NCBI GenBank assembly: GCA_934675095.1
Contig: CAKUPC010000035.1
Location: 1 to 20,698, forward strand
Length of the DNA: 20,698 nucleotides
DNA from: an uncultured Bacteroidales bacterium
GTDB taxonomy: Bacteria > Bacteroidota > Bacteroidia > Bacteroidales > UBA932
Direction: 5' to 3'
Shown here: piece by piece, positions 1 to 7,668 of the stretch
How positions within the stretch are numbered: the first letter of the stretch is position 1
How the letters are laid out: each line of letters opens with the position of its first letter
Position numbers and translations under genes: made by a program
The notes under the pieces: model-generated
The model's database searches: none
Seen by the model: the letters and a program-made list of their open reading frames with translations, nothing else
What the model was told of the DNA's origin: nothing

Positions 1-1
1 C

Positions 2-493
2 CCCTACAGGGTGATGAGAAAGAAATACTGGAACCCGATACGTGATATGTCCCAATATACCGACCAGATGCCTGTCGGTGTGATTCTTAACGACAAGGGC
101 AAGATGGCCTTCGCCATGGAGGACTGCGAGATGGGCAGCTATTCTCTCGGCATAGTCTATTCCCCGGACGACGGAAAATGGGAAAAACTCCGGAGGGACG
201 AGGCCGGCCCGAAGGAAAGGATAGACAGCCTCTCCATAAATGCCACCGGGCCGTATATGGTCAAGTTCCCGACAGGCGAGGTGCTTGTGACCTTCACGAG
301 GAACAAGGGCATGGAATGGCCGCTGATGTACCGCATAGGCAATTCTTCAGCGACGGCGTTCGGCCCGGAGCGCAAGGCCTTCGACAGGGGCGGCTGGACC
401 AGTGCCTGCGTCGATTCGAAGAACACGGTGGTTCTGGTGGCTCCCTACAAGGGGAAGAAACTGCATATCGCAAGATTCAAATTGGTAAAGTGA
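2..493 (+). CDS. BNR/sialidase-like propeller protein, C-terminal fragment (5' end outside window)
   Basis: This is the last ~163 codons of a gene that begins upstream of the window. The open frame runs from base 2; an ATG lies at 14, but homology continues before it. The product closely parallels residues ~485-650 of the next gene, sharing PYRVMRK, TDQMPVG, KMAFAMED or KLAFAMED, a PYMVKFPTGE or PYLVQFPSGE strand, and the closing H-I/L-x-R-F/Y strand. It is therefore the end of a BNR-repeat (sialidase-like) beta-propeller. Unlike its neighbour it stops right after the propeller and has no CBM9-like tail. The stop is 7 nt before the next start, so the two are probably co-transcribed. The family includes exo-sialidases and other glycosidases as well as non-catalytic propellers; the catalytic half is not visible, so the activity is unknown. 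Confidence 0.85.
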   Translation, partial: PYRVMRKKYWNPIRDMSQYTDQMPVGVILNDKGKMAFAMEDCEMGSYSLGIVYSPDDGKWEKLRRDEAGPKERIDSLSINATGPYMVKFPTGEVLVTFTRNKGMEWPLMYRIGNSSATAFGPERKAFDRGGWTSACVDSKNTVVLVAPYKGKKLHIARFKLVK

Positions 494-500
494 CGATTAT

Positions 501-2903
501 ATGAAGAAGGGATTTTGGATATTTCTCGCTTTGGTCTCGGCAGCCGCCTGCACAAAGCCGGCCGAGGACAACAATGAGCCTAAGCCTGCGGAGACTAAGG
601 AGATACATATAGAGACCCGGATGCCTTCGGATGTAGCCGGAGTCAGTTTTGCGTTCACCGAGTCGTCGCGGATGGTCGTGAACGGAGAGCGTTCAAAGAA
701 GACTGAGGCTGACGGGGCTTCGGCCAAATTCACTTTCTCCGACAAGGTGAAGGCTCCTTTCAGCGCGGTTTATCCGCAGGGCGTGTATTCGTCGATGGAA
801 AATCTGACGATTCCGGCGAGGCAGAAATATGTCGCCGGGGGCATTGACGCGGCTTCGGCCGTGATGCTCGGCTACTCCGCATCCGGCGGCGGCATATCCC
901 TCGCGCACGCGATGGCCTATCTCCGTCTCGTCATAAATCCGGGTTCGCTCGGCTCTGACAACATCTATGAAATCACCATAGGCGGGGCGAACGGCGAGCA
1001 GCTTTCCGGAGACTTCAAGCCGGACTTCAGGAACGGCACGCTCGCTTCGACCTCCAAGGCCACGTCCATAATCGTGCGTGATGCGGGCGAGGGAATCCCG
1101 ATGGGAGCACCTGTTCTTGTGGCCATTCCTCCGCGGCGCTCCATCAGACTGAACTTTGAAGTCACGGGCGTGAAAGGTGTGAAGCGCTCGTTCAAATATG
1201 AACAGGCACTCAGCTTGACGGCAGGCTTGGTCAGCGAGGTTTCGCTTGACTTCGAGAGGGAGGAGGGCAGCGCCGAACTGCACCTCACCCCGTTCACGAG
1301 GCTTAACGCCGGGGAGAGCGTCATAGGCGACCACGCCTCAAAGGAATCTCGTTCATATCTCGTCCAGATGAAGTCGTCCCTGACCGAGTACAATAACGAC
1401 ATCTCCGCCGCAAAGCCGCAGACCTACAGCCGCATCAAGAGGCTGCCCAACGGCTCCTATATGCTTATGTGGCAGCGCGGCGCCACGACGCGCACCGACA
1501 ACAACGGCATGGAAACCTACTATGCCCTCGGAAGCGACATCTTCGGCTGGACCTACAAGGGCTGCCTGTTCGAGCACAACGACAATGCCCCCGGCTGCAA
1601 GGGCGGTACGGTCGTGCGCTACTACTCCTGCCCGGAGCTTCTTGTCCTGCGCAACGGGGACATCCTCGCCATAAACTCCTTCTGGGCACCTTCGACCTAT
1701 AGGCTTCAGGACTATAAGAAAGACCACGGCCTTGCCGTCAAGCGCTCTTCCGACAACGGTCAGAGCTGGTCGGAGGAAAGCGTAATCTTCTACGGGCAAT
1801 GCTGGGAGCCTTTCCTGCTTGAGATGCCGGACGGCGAGATTCACTGCTATTTCACCGAGGCAAGGCCATGGGTCAGCAGCTCTCATTCCGGCACCTCCCT
1901 CGTGCTGAGCAGGGACGGCGGAAAGACATGGACTCCGGAGCCGGGCTCCGACCCTTACAGGGTGATGAGAAAGACATGGTATCACGCAGACTCCAAGATG
2001 AACAAGTTCACCGACCAGATGCCCGTTGGAATCGACATCTGCGGCACCGGCAAGCTCGCGTTCGCGATGGAGGACGTTGACAGCGAGACTTCCACATCGA
2101 CAGCCCATTCCGTTGCAGTTCTCTATTCTCCGGGCGCTCCGGGCTGGAAATATCTCGAAGGCGACGAGACCGGTCCTTCGACCCGCACGGACAAGCTGGG
2201 AAAGGATGCCTGCGCCCCGTACCTTGTTCAGTTCCCTTCCGGCGAGACCATTCTTTCCTACTCTCGCGAAAACGGCACATGGCCATATTGCTACAAGATG
2301 GGAGATGCCTCCGCGAAGAACTTCGGCGCCGAGAAGATTGCCCTTACGACGGGCGGCAACTGGTCGGCAACGACGATTGACGGAACGCACTGTCTCCTCG
2401 TCGCTTCCGCATATTCAAAGGCCATACACCTCTGCCGCTACGCCCTGAACCACGACATAAAGGCGACACGGCGGACCGTGACGGTCGATGCGGACAATTC
2501 CGAGTGGCAGAGCACCGACGACGCGCTCTATTTCTGCAAGGATGCCTCGACCGACGCCACGCTGCGCTGCTCGGCGGATGACGATAATCTCTACATCCTG
2601 TTGGAGGTGAGTGACATACATCTTTCGTCGTCCGACTATATGACCGTGTCCGTAGGTTCATCCGCCTCGTCAAAGGTTTCGGTGAAGGTTAAGGTCGGAC
2701 CGACCTCGTTCACCTCGACGAACAAGTCTGTCTCTGTCTCCAGCACCTACGGCGGCACTCTGACGGACGACAGCGACATCGACACGGGCTGGCTCGCCGA
2801 GATTGCCATACCTCTTTCCGCTCTGGACACCGCTCCCGGCAGCGTCTCGATATGCGCCTCATTCGACGACAATCCTAAGGACCGCGTGTTCTGCGCCTTG
2901 TGA
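501..2903 (+). CDS. Surface lipoprotein: fimbrillin-like head, BNR/sialidase-like propeller, CBM9-like tail
   Basis: This 800-residue protein has a lipoprotein signal peptide (MKKGFWIFLALVSAAAC; lipid attachment at Cys17). Residues ~35-255 resemble the fimbrillin-like (Mfa-like) domain of the two downstream lipoproteins, with the HAMAYLRLVI strand followed by a GDFKPDF-type strand. Residues ~265-650 form a BNR/sialidase-like propeller with two clear Asp-boxes, SSDNGQSW (near 416) and SRDGGKTW (near 470). Residues ~655-800 resemble a CBM9 carbohydrate-binding module: VDADNSEW, then DDDNLYILLEVSD, then GWLAEIAIPLSAL. It should be a cell-surface or outer-membrane-anchored glycan-binding or glycan-cleaving protein. 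The order head, catalytic-type propeller and CBM suggests the fimbrillin-like part serves as an attachment or spacer module. Substrate is unknown and sialidase activity is not proven. The start is fixed by the signal peptide and the 7-nt gap from the preceding stop. Confidence 0.85.
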   Translation: MKKGFWIFLALVSAAACTKPAEDNNEPKPAETKEIHIETRMPSDVAGVSFAFTESSRMVVNGERSKKTEADGASAKFTFSDKVKAPFSAVYPQGVYSSMENLTIPARQKYVAGGIDAASAVMLGYSASGGGISLAHAMAYLRLVINPGSLGSDNIYEITIGGANGEQLSGDFKPDFRNGTLASTSKATSIIVRDAGEGIPMGAPVLVAIPPRRSIRLNFEVTGVKGVKRSFKYEQALSLTAGLVSEVSLDFEREEGSAELHLTPFTRLNAGESVIGDHASKESRSYLVQMKSSLTEYNNDISAAKPQTYSRIKRLPNGSYMLMWQRGATTRTDNNGMETYYALGSDIFGWTYKGCLFEHNDNAPGCKGGTVVRYYSCPELLVLRNGDILAINSFWAPSTYRLQDYKKDHGLAVKRSSDNGQSWSEESVIFYGQCWEPFLLEMPDGEIHCYFTEARPWVSSSHSGTSLVLSRDGGKTWTPEPGSDPYRVMRKTWYHADSKMNKFTDQMPVGIDICGTGKLAFAMEDVDSETSTSTAHSVAVLYSPGAPGWKYLEGDETGPSTRTDKLGKDACAPYLVQFPSGETILSYSRENGTWPYCYKMGDASAKNFGAEKIALTTGGNWSATTIDGTHCLLVASAYSKAIHLCRYALNHDIKATRRTVTVDADNSEWQSTDDALYFCKDASTDATLRCSADDDNLYILLEVSDIHLSSSDYMTVSVGSSASSKVSVKVKVGPTSFTSTNKSVSVSSTYGGTLTDDSDIDTGWLAEIAIPLSALDTAPGSVSICASFDDNPKDRVFCAL

Positions 2904-2954
2904 ATATAATGCTTACTCATATTTTTTGACGCTTATCTATAAAAACTGATAATT

Positions 2955-4454
2955 ATGAAAAGGACATTTTATTTTTTGATACTTGTCGCCTTGGCGGCAT
3001 TTTCCTGCAAGAAGGATCCGAACTATTCGGAGTCGGGCTTCTCTCATGGCGGAAGTGAATACCCATACGTCTATGTCTCCGTCGCCGACACCAAGGCTTC
3101 ATTGGACGGAAGTCGGGTGACCTGGAAGCAGGGGGACATCCTCACAGTATATGGCAATCCGCTGGATGAAAATTACAATGAGACAGCCACATATCTCATG
3201 AAAAATGAGGCTGACATAGCCGAGGGACGCTTCACTTTCCAGAAGATGGTTTGCGGCAAGAAACTCACCGCCGTGAAGTCGGCCGAGTTCATTTCCGGAG
3301 GCTCTGACCTCTCTTCCCAGACCGTCGAACCGGAACTTTTCCCGGCGTGTCTGAAGGGCGAGGCCGGCTCTGACGGGAAGCTTCTTCTCGCTCACACGAG
3401 CCCATACGGAAAAATCAGCGTGACGGCAGCCTCTTCAAAGCCGAGAACGCTTTTCCGGGCGGATGTGGTAGCCACAGGCATAGGAGGCGAGGAGGTTGAC
3501 ACCCTGCGGCTCGGATTCTCTCCGAATGTTCTTTTAGAGGAGGACAAGGCGAGCGAATACTATTTCCGCTCGGTCGTTCTTCCCGGGAGTGCCGTGAAGT
3601 GCATCCTTTACGACACCGACGGCGGCTATATGGAAACTGAACTCGGAACGCTCGCCTTTGCCGAAGGCGCGGTCACTGAACTGCCGGAGATAAGTTACGA
3701 ACCTAAGAAGATTGTGACATATTACCCGGGGACTGAACTGGAACCTGTGACGGTTCATCAGTTTGTAGGCAGCGAGGAGAAGGATGTCCTATGGGCGCCT
3801 GTCTATTGCGGCTACAGTGTCGAGCATCCTAACGGGCTTCTCTATCAGTACGGCAGAAAGGCCGGGCAGCCTTACTATCCGGCAGGAACGACCAGTTCCG
3901 TCTGCAAGAATGGCCCGATTACCTCTCCTGACGATGCGTATTTCTACAAGCTTGACGGCGGAGACTGGTATGGCGGCACGTCTCTGACAAGTTGGCCGAT
4001 GTCGAGCACCTCAGCCGGGTATGTCGAGGGTACGATTGCCAACCCTTGCCCGAGCGGATGGCGTCTTCCGACCATGGCAGAGTGTGAGGGTCTTATGACA
4101 ATCGGATTTACGCAATCAACGAATTGGTCATTCAGCGACGGCGGTGGCACAGATGCCCAGAAAAATGCAGCGGAGGTCAAGACCGGCTTTACTCTCAAAG
4201 ATGACTCCGGACTTTTCTTCGCTGCTGTCGGCGGCCGAACAAGCAAGGGACAAGGGTATTACAGGGGAACCGGAGCGGATGCATACGCGAGGATATGGAT
4301 TTCGGATATTCAGTCCGGTACTGAGGCTAAAAAGGCGACCTGCTTCAGTCTGCGAAGAAATAAGTCTTCCGAAGATCCAGACGGCTTCACTGCTGCTTAT
4401 GCTGATTTGGCGAAAGCTACCGGCATCTCCGTCCGCTGCGTAAAGGGAAACTAA
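2955..4454 (+). CDS. Fimbrillin-like lipoprotein with C-terminal FISUMP domain (paralogue 1)
   Basis: This 499-residue lipoprotein has the signal MKRTFYFLILVALAAFSC, with lipid Cys near residue 18. The N-terminal part contains the fimbrillin-family start TKASLDGSRVTWKQGDILTV, a pattern (TK...V-x-W-x-x-GD-x-I/L-x-V) typical of Bacteroidales fimbrillin-like proteins. From ~residue 276 to the end is a FISUMP domain (Fibrobacter succinogenes major paralogous domain): DVLWAPVYCGY, GLLYQYGR, NPCPSGWRLPT, FFAAVGGR, and the closing SVRCVK. It probably sits on the outer surface and acts in adhesion or as a structural pilus-like component; the biochemical role of FISUMP is not established. The gene is 51 nt after the CBM9 gene and 13 nt before a 47-codon ORF, within one apparent operon. 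Its tail is strongly similar to that of the gene at 4640, indicating tandem duplication. Confidence 0.85.
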   Translation: MKRTFYFLILVALAAFSCKKDPNYSESGFSHGGSEYPYVYVSVADTKASLDGSRVTWKQGDILTVYGNPLDENYNETATYLMKNEADIAEGRFTFQKMVCGKKLTAVKSAEFISGGSDLSSQTVEPELFPACLKGEAGSDGKLLLAHTSPYGKISVTAASSKPRTLFRADVVATGIGGEEVDTLRLGFSPNVLLEEDKASEYYFRSVVLPGSAVKCILYDTDGGYMETELGTLAFAEGAVTELPEISYEPKKIVTYYPGTELEPVTVHQFVGSEEKDVLWAPVYCGYSVEHPNGLLYQYGRKAGQPYYPAGTTSSVCKNGPITSPDDAYFYKLDGGDWYGGTSLTSWPMSSTSAGYVEGTIANPCPSGWRLPTMAECEGLMTIGFTQSTNWSFSDGGGTDAQKNAAEVKTGFTLKDDSGLFFAAVGGRTSKGQGYYRGTGADAYARIWISDIQSGTEAKKATCFSLRRNKSSEDPDGFTAAYADLAKATGISVRCVKGN

Positions 4455-4467
4455 AAATTGTGGAAAT

Positions 4468-4611
4468 ATGAAAACAAAATCAACAGACTACAGCTCGCCG
4501 CGTCTTGACGTGCAGCTGCTCGAAACCGAACTCGGCTTTGCCTCTTCAAGGGTTGAAGGGGGCATAGATGACATGGAAAAGGACAGCAGGACAGAGTTCA
4601 TCTGGTTTTAG
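4468..4611 (+). CDS. Small 47-residue protein between two fimbrillin/FISUMP genes
   Basis: ATG to TAG gives 47 codons in frame with no signal peptide. The peptide begins MKTKSTDYSSPRLDVQLLE and continues TELGFASSRVEG, GIDDMEKDSR, TEFIWF. A purine-rich GGAAAT lies just before the ATG. It fills nearly all of the 185-nt gap between the two paralogous lipoprotein genes (13 nt after one, 28 nt before the next), so it is likely translated from the same mRNA. The layout of a Lys-rich start, an S-P-x-L-x-V strand, an acidic stretch, a small-residue F-A-S-S and an acidic C-terminus ending in aromatics resembles short unannotated ORFs that I associate with fimbrillin clusters in Bacteroidales. That recollection could not be checked here. 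Function is unknown; a small regulator, chaperone, assembly cap or secreted peptide precursor are all possible. Confidence 0.55.
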   Translation: MKTKSTDYSSPRLDVQLLETELGFASSRVEGGIDDMEKDSRTEFIWF

Positions 4612-4639
4612 CTGTGTGGAACTATAAAACAGAAGAATC

Positions 4640-6163
4640 ATGAAACAGATTAGATATATACTTCCGCTTTTTCTCGCGGCTATGGTTTCCTGCTCGAAGG
4701 AGGATTCCAATAAAATTGAACCGGAAACTCCTGATGCCCCGGTGTTTACGCTGACGGCAAGCATCGGCGGCGATGTCACCAAGACTGCAATGGGGCAGGA
4801 GGCTGACGGCAAATATCCTGTCAGCTGGACTGCCGGCGACAAAATCAGCGTGAACGGAGTCGAATCGGCCGAGGCCGTCATCGCGGATGATGCAAAGACA
4901 GCGACCTTTGCATTCGGCAAGGACCTTGGTACGGATGGCTTTAAGGCTGTATATCCTGCCTCGGCATGGAAAAAGGATGGCGTGACCGTTCCGACGGCGC
5001 AGACATATAAGGCAGAAACATTTGACCCGGAATCTGCAATAATGGCCGCGTATTCAGAAGATGCGGAAGGCTTGAACTTTAAGCATCTTATGGCATATCT
5101 TGTCCTGTCATTCGACACCGAATATGGCGACACTGACAAGATAAAGACAATCACCGTCAAGTCAAACGGGAATGAGCCTATGTGCGGAGATTTTTCCGTT
5201 GATTTCATGGCCGAGTCTCCAGCCTTGACCCCGGTCGCAGACGCCGGTGCGGCGGCTGTCACAGTGGATTGCGGAGAAGAAGGCTTGCCTTTGAAAACGG
5301 AGGTCGTGGTTGCAGTTCCTGCGCAGACATACGCTTCCGGAATTGAGATTACGACTGAAGACGTGAACGGGCACAGGACGACCCGGACTCTCAAGTCTGA
5401 GTTCGCTCCGAAAGCCGGCACTGTCTATTCCATGCCGATAAACTTCGACTATTATCCTGGCACCAATCTGAAGCTGATAAAGGTAGGAGACCTCCTCTGG
5501 GCACCGGTCTATTGCGGCTACAGCAAGGAGCATCCGAACGGACTGCTTTATCAGTATGGCAGGGCTGTCGGACAGCCTTACTATCCGGCAGCAACGACCA
5601 GTTCTGTATGCAAGTCAGGCCCGGCTTCCTCTCCTGAAGATGCATATTTCTACAAGGTAAGCAGCGGTAATTGGTATGGAGGCGAGGCTCTTACAGGTTG
5701 GCCGATGTCCGAGTCCGATGCCGGATATGTAGAAGGTAAAATTGCCAATCCTTGTCCTGAAGGCTGGCGACTTCCGACCACTTCTGAATTTCAGGGGCTG
5801 TTGGATATAGGATTTACACAATCTGAAAATTGGGCGTTTTCGTATAGTGATAATTGGACAGAAGCTCAACAAAATGCCTCAGTAGTTCAGGCTGGTTTCA
5901 CCATAAAGGATGGCTCTGGGTTATTCTTTGCCGCCGTAGGCGGAAGAACAGGTGCGGGATTGAGTTTTTATAGAAGTAATGAAGATGGCTATGCGCGGAT
6001 TTGGGCTTCGGATAGGAGCAACTCCGACATGACTAAGGCATCTTGTTTGGCCATCCAGAGGACAAAGTACTCTGTAGCACCAGATGGATTTAACGCCAAA
6101 ATACGAAATGATTACACTGTAGCCGGTGGCCTTTCCGTCCGCTGCGTAAAAGACGCAAAATAA
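4640..6163 (+). CDS. Fimbrillin-like lipoprotein with C-terminal FISUMP domain (paralogue 2)
   Basis: This 507-residue lipoprotein has the signal MKQIRYILPLFLAAMVSC, with lipid Cys near 18. The fimbrillin-like head (~35-275) carries DVTKTAMGQ, YPVSWTAGDKISVNG, the HLMAYLVLSF strand and a CGDFSVDF strand; the last two are also seen in the head of the 800-residue protein. The FISUMP tail (~284-507) carries LLWAPVYCGY, GLLYQYGR, NPCPEGWRLPT, FFAAVGGRT and SVRCVK, and is closely similar to that of the gene at 2955. The last ~370 nt of the gene are visibly AT-richer than both its own 5' part and the matching part of the paralogue, so this segment may have a different history. The gene lies 28 nt after the small ORF and 49 nt before the glycosidase. 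Role: surface-exposed adhesin or structural lipoprotein, inferred from family and context. Confidence 0.85.
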   Translation: MKQIRYILPLFLAAMVSCSKEDSNKIEPETPDAPVFTLTASIGGDVTKTAMGQEADGKYPVSWTAGDKISVNGVESAEAVIADDAKTATFAFGKDLGTDGFKAVYPASAWKKDGVTVPTAQTYKAETFDPESAIMAAYSEDAEGLNFKHLMAYLVLSFDTEYGDTDKIKTITVKSNGNEPMCGDFSVDFMAESPALTPVADAGAAAVTVDCGEEGLPLKTEVVVAVPAQTYASGIEITTEDVNGHRTTRTLKSEFAPKAGTVYSMPINFDYYPGTNLKLIKVGDLLWAPVYCGYSKEHPNGLLYQYGRAVGQPYYPAATTSSVCKSGPASSPEDAYFYKVSSGNWYGGEALTGWPMSESDAGYVEGKIANPCPEGWRLPTTSEFQGLLDIGFTQSENWAFSYSDNWTEAQQNASVVQAGFTIKDGSGLFFAAVGGRTGAGLSFYRSNEDGYARIWASDRSNSDMTKASCLAIQRTKYSVAPDGFNAKIRNDYTVAGGLSVRCVKDAK

Positions 6164-6212
6164 TCCACCGCGAAGAAACTCGCAATCCCATATTCAAACG
6201 AACAGATAGAAA

Positions 6213-7604
6213 ATGTCTCGAAAACTCATAACAGCATTGGCCGCGGCTCTCGTGCTCGCGGTCAATGCCTATTCCCAGATAGTCATAGACCCGTCAGTGG
6301 AACTCGGCCCCATAAAGCCGATGAACGCCGTGAACAACGGCCCGAAAGTGGCTCCGGCGAGCCAGAAAAAGGGCAACTTCGACTCCTACAAGGCGGCGGG
6401 ATTTCCCTACGCACGTCTTCACGACGCTCCTCTGTATGCCTCGTGGGCACACTGCGTCGATATCGACTGCGTCTTTCCGGATTTCAGCGCCGACGAGAGC
6501 ATGGCCGAGTCGTATGACTTTTCCCTCACCGACAAGCTCCTGAAGGAAATCTATCAGACAGGCACCAAGGTCTTCTATCGTCTGGGGCAGTCCATCGAGA
6601 ACGCCGCGAAGAAATACGAAGTCTATCCTCCGACCGACTATGGAAAATGGGCACGGGTCTGCGAGCACATCATAATGCACTACAACGAGGGCTGGGCGGA
6701 CGGATTCCGCTACGGCATCGACTATTGGGAAATCTGGAACGAGCCCGACCTCGGCTTCCGCGCCGGCCGCCACCTCAAGAACGACTCCCCGACATGGAAC
6801 GGCTCTGACAAGGACTATTTCCGTTTCTTCGCCACCGTCTCAAAACATCTCAAGTCTCGTTTTCCCGATCTGAAGTTCGGCGGTCCCGCCCTGTGCGAGG
6901 ACAACGAATGGGCGGAGCGTTTTCTTGCCTACTGCTCGAAGCACGGCGTGAAGATGGACTTTTTCTCCTACCACCTCTATGCCGGCACTCCGGAGGCCTT
7001 CGTCCAGAAGAACGCTCTCATGAAGTCGCTCCTCGACCGCTACGGCTACTCTTCAGTTGAGATGATTCTCGACGAGTGGAACTACCTCTCCAACTGGACC
7101 GACGAGTTTGTCTATACGACCGAAATCATCAAATCCAGCGACGGCGCCGCCTTCTCCGCAGCCGTAATGCAGGTCTGCCAGGACGGCCCGACCGATATGC
7201 TGATGTACTACGACGCCCGCCCGAACACCTCGTTCAACGGTCTGTTCGACTTCACGACCTTCGCCACCCTTCCGCCCTACTACGCCTTCTACTCATGGAA
7301 GAAGCTCCGCGAACTCGGCACGCAGGTTTTCTCCTCCACCGGCACGGCCGAAAATATCTATGTGACCGCAGCAAAGGACACCGACGGACGCATGGCAGTG
7401 CTGATTTCAAACTTCTCCAACGACCGCAACCGCATAGCCCCCATCCCCCTCTCAATTCAGTTCAAAAACTGCGACATCGCCGAAATCCGCAGCTTCATAA
7501 CCGACAAATACAAGCTCCACACAGAAACCCCCGTCGAACTCACCGGCAACACCGCCACCGTCGTCATGTCCCCCAACTCCTTCCTCCTCCTCGAACTCCG
7601 GTAA
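6213..7604 (+). CDS. Secreted GH39-like glycoside hydrolase
   Basis: This 463-residue protein has a type I signal peptide (MSRKLITALAAALVLAVNAYSQ). The body looks like a (beta/alpha)8 clan GH-A glycosidase most like GH39 (beta-xylosidase/alpha-L-iduronidase relatives). The probable acid/base is Glu177 in YWEIWNEPD and the probable nucleophile is Glu288 in MILDEWNYL, at the ends of strands 4 and 7 as in clan GH-A. RLHDAP near the N-terminus and FFSYHLY before the nucleophile also fit. A short beta-rich C-terminus (ISNFSNDRN, FLLLELR) resembles the accessory beta-domain of GH39. It should cleave a terminal sugar from a polysaccharide or glycoconjugate in the periplasm; the exact sugar cannot be read from sequence. 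As last gene of the + cluster it links the surface lipoproteins to glycan use. Confidence 0.8.
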   Translation: MSRKLITALAAALVLAVNAYSQIVIDPSVELGPIKPMNAVNNGPKVAPASQKKGNFDSYKAAGFPYARLHDAPLYASWAHCVDIDCVFPDFSADESMAESYDFSLTDKLLKEIYQTGTKVFYRLGQSIENAAKKYEVYPPTDYGKWARVCEHIIMHYNEGWADGFRYGIDYWEIWNEPDLGFRAGRHLKNDSPTWNGSDKDYFRFFATVSKHLKSRFPDLKFGGPALCEDNEWAERFLAYCSKHGVKMDFFSYHLYAGTPEAFVQKNALMKSLLDRYGYSSVEMILDEWNYLSNWTDEFVYTTEIIKSSDGAAFSAAVMQVCQDGPTDMLMYYDARPNTSFNGLFDFTTFATLPPYYAFYSWKKLRELGTQVFSSTGTAENIYVTAAKDTDGRMAVLISNFSNDRNRIAPIPLSIQFKNCDIAEIRSFITDKYKLHTETPVELTGNTATVVMSPNSFLLLELR

Positions 7605-7607
7605 CTG

Positions 7608-7668
7608 TCGAGTATAGTCGATAAAAGTTGCGGATATTGCAAATTCATCGACTTTACTCGATGAATTT
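7608..7668. terminator. Overlapping inverted repeats between convergent genes (possible bidirectional terminator)
   Basis: Two alternative hairpins share sequence. Hairpin A pairs 7608-7622 with 7647-7661 (15 nt arms, one mismatch, 24-nt loop). Hairpin B pairs 7641-7650 with 7659-7668 (10 nt arms, perfect, 8-nt loop). They overlap and cannot form together. The site lies between the stops of the + strand glycosidase and the - strand ATPase, which suggests transcription termination in both directions. No strong U-tract follows on either strand, so the terminator call is tentative. Confidence 0.5.

Noticed and set aside
1353..2390. Long open frame (345 codons) on the - strand opposite the propeller gene
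   Set aside because: It lies fully antisense to a well-supported gene, has no recognisable domain, and its composition is what the GC-rich codon pattern of the + strand gene would produce.
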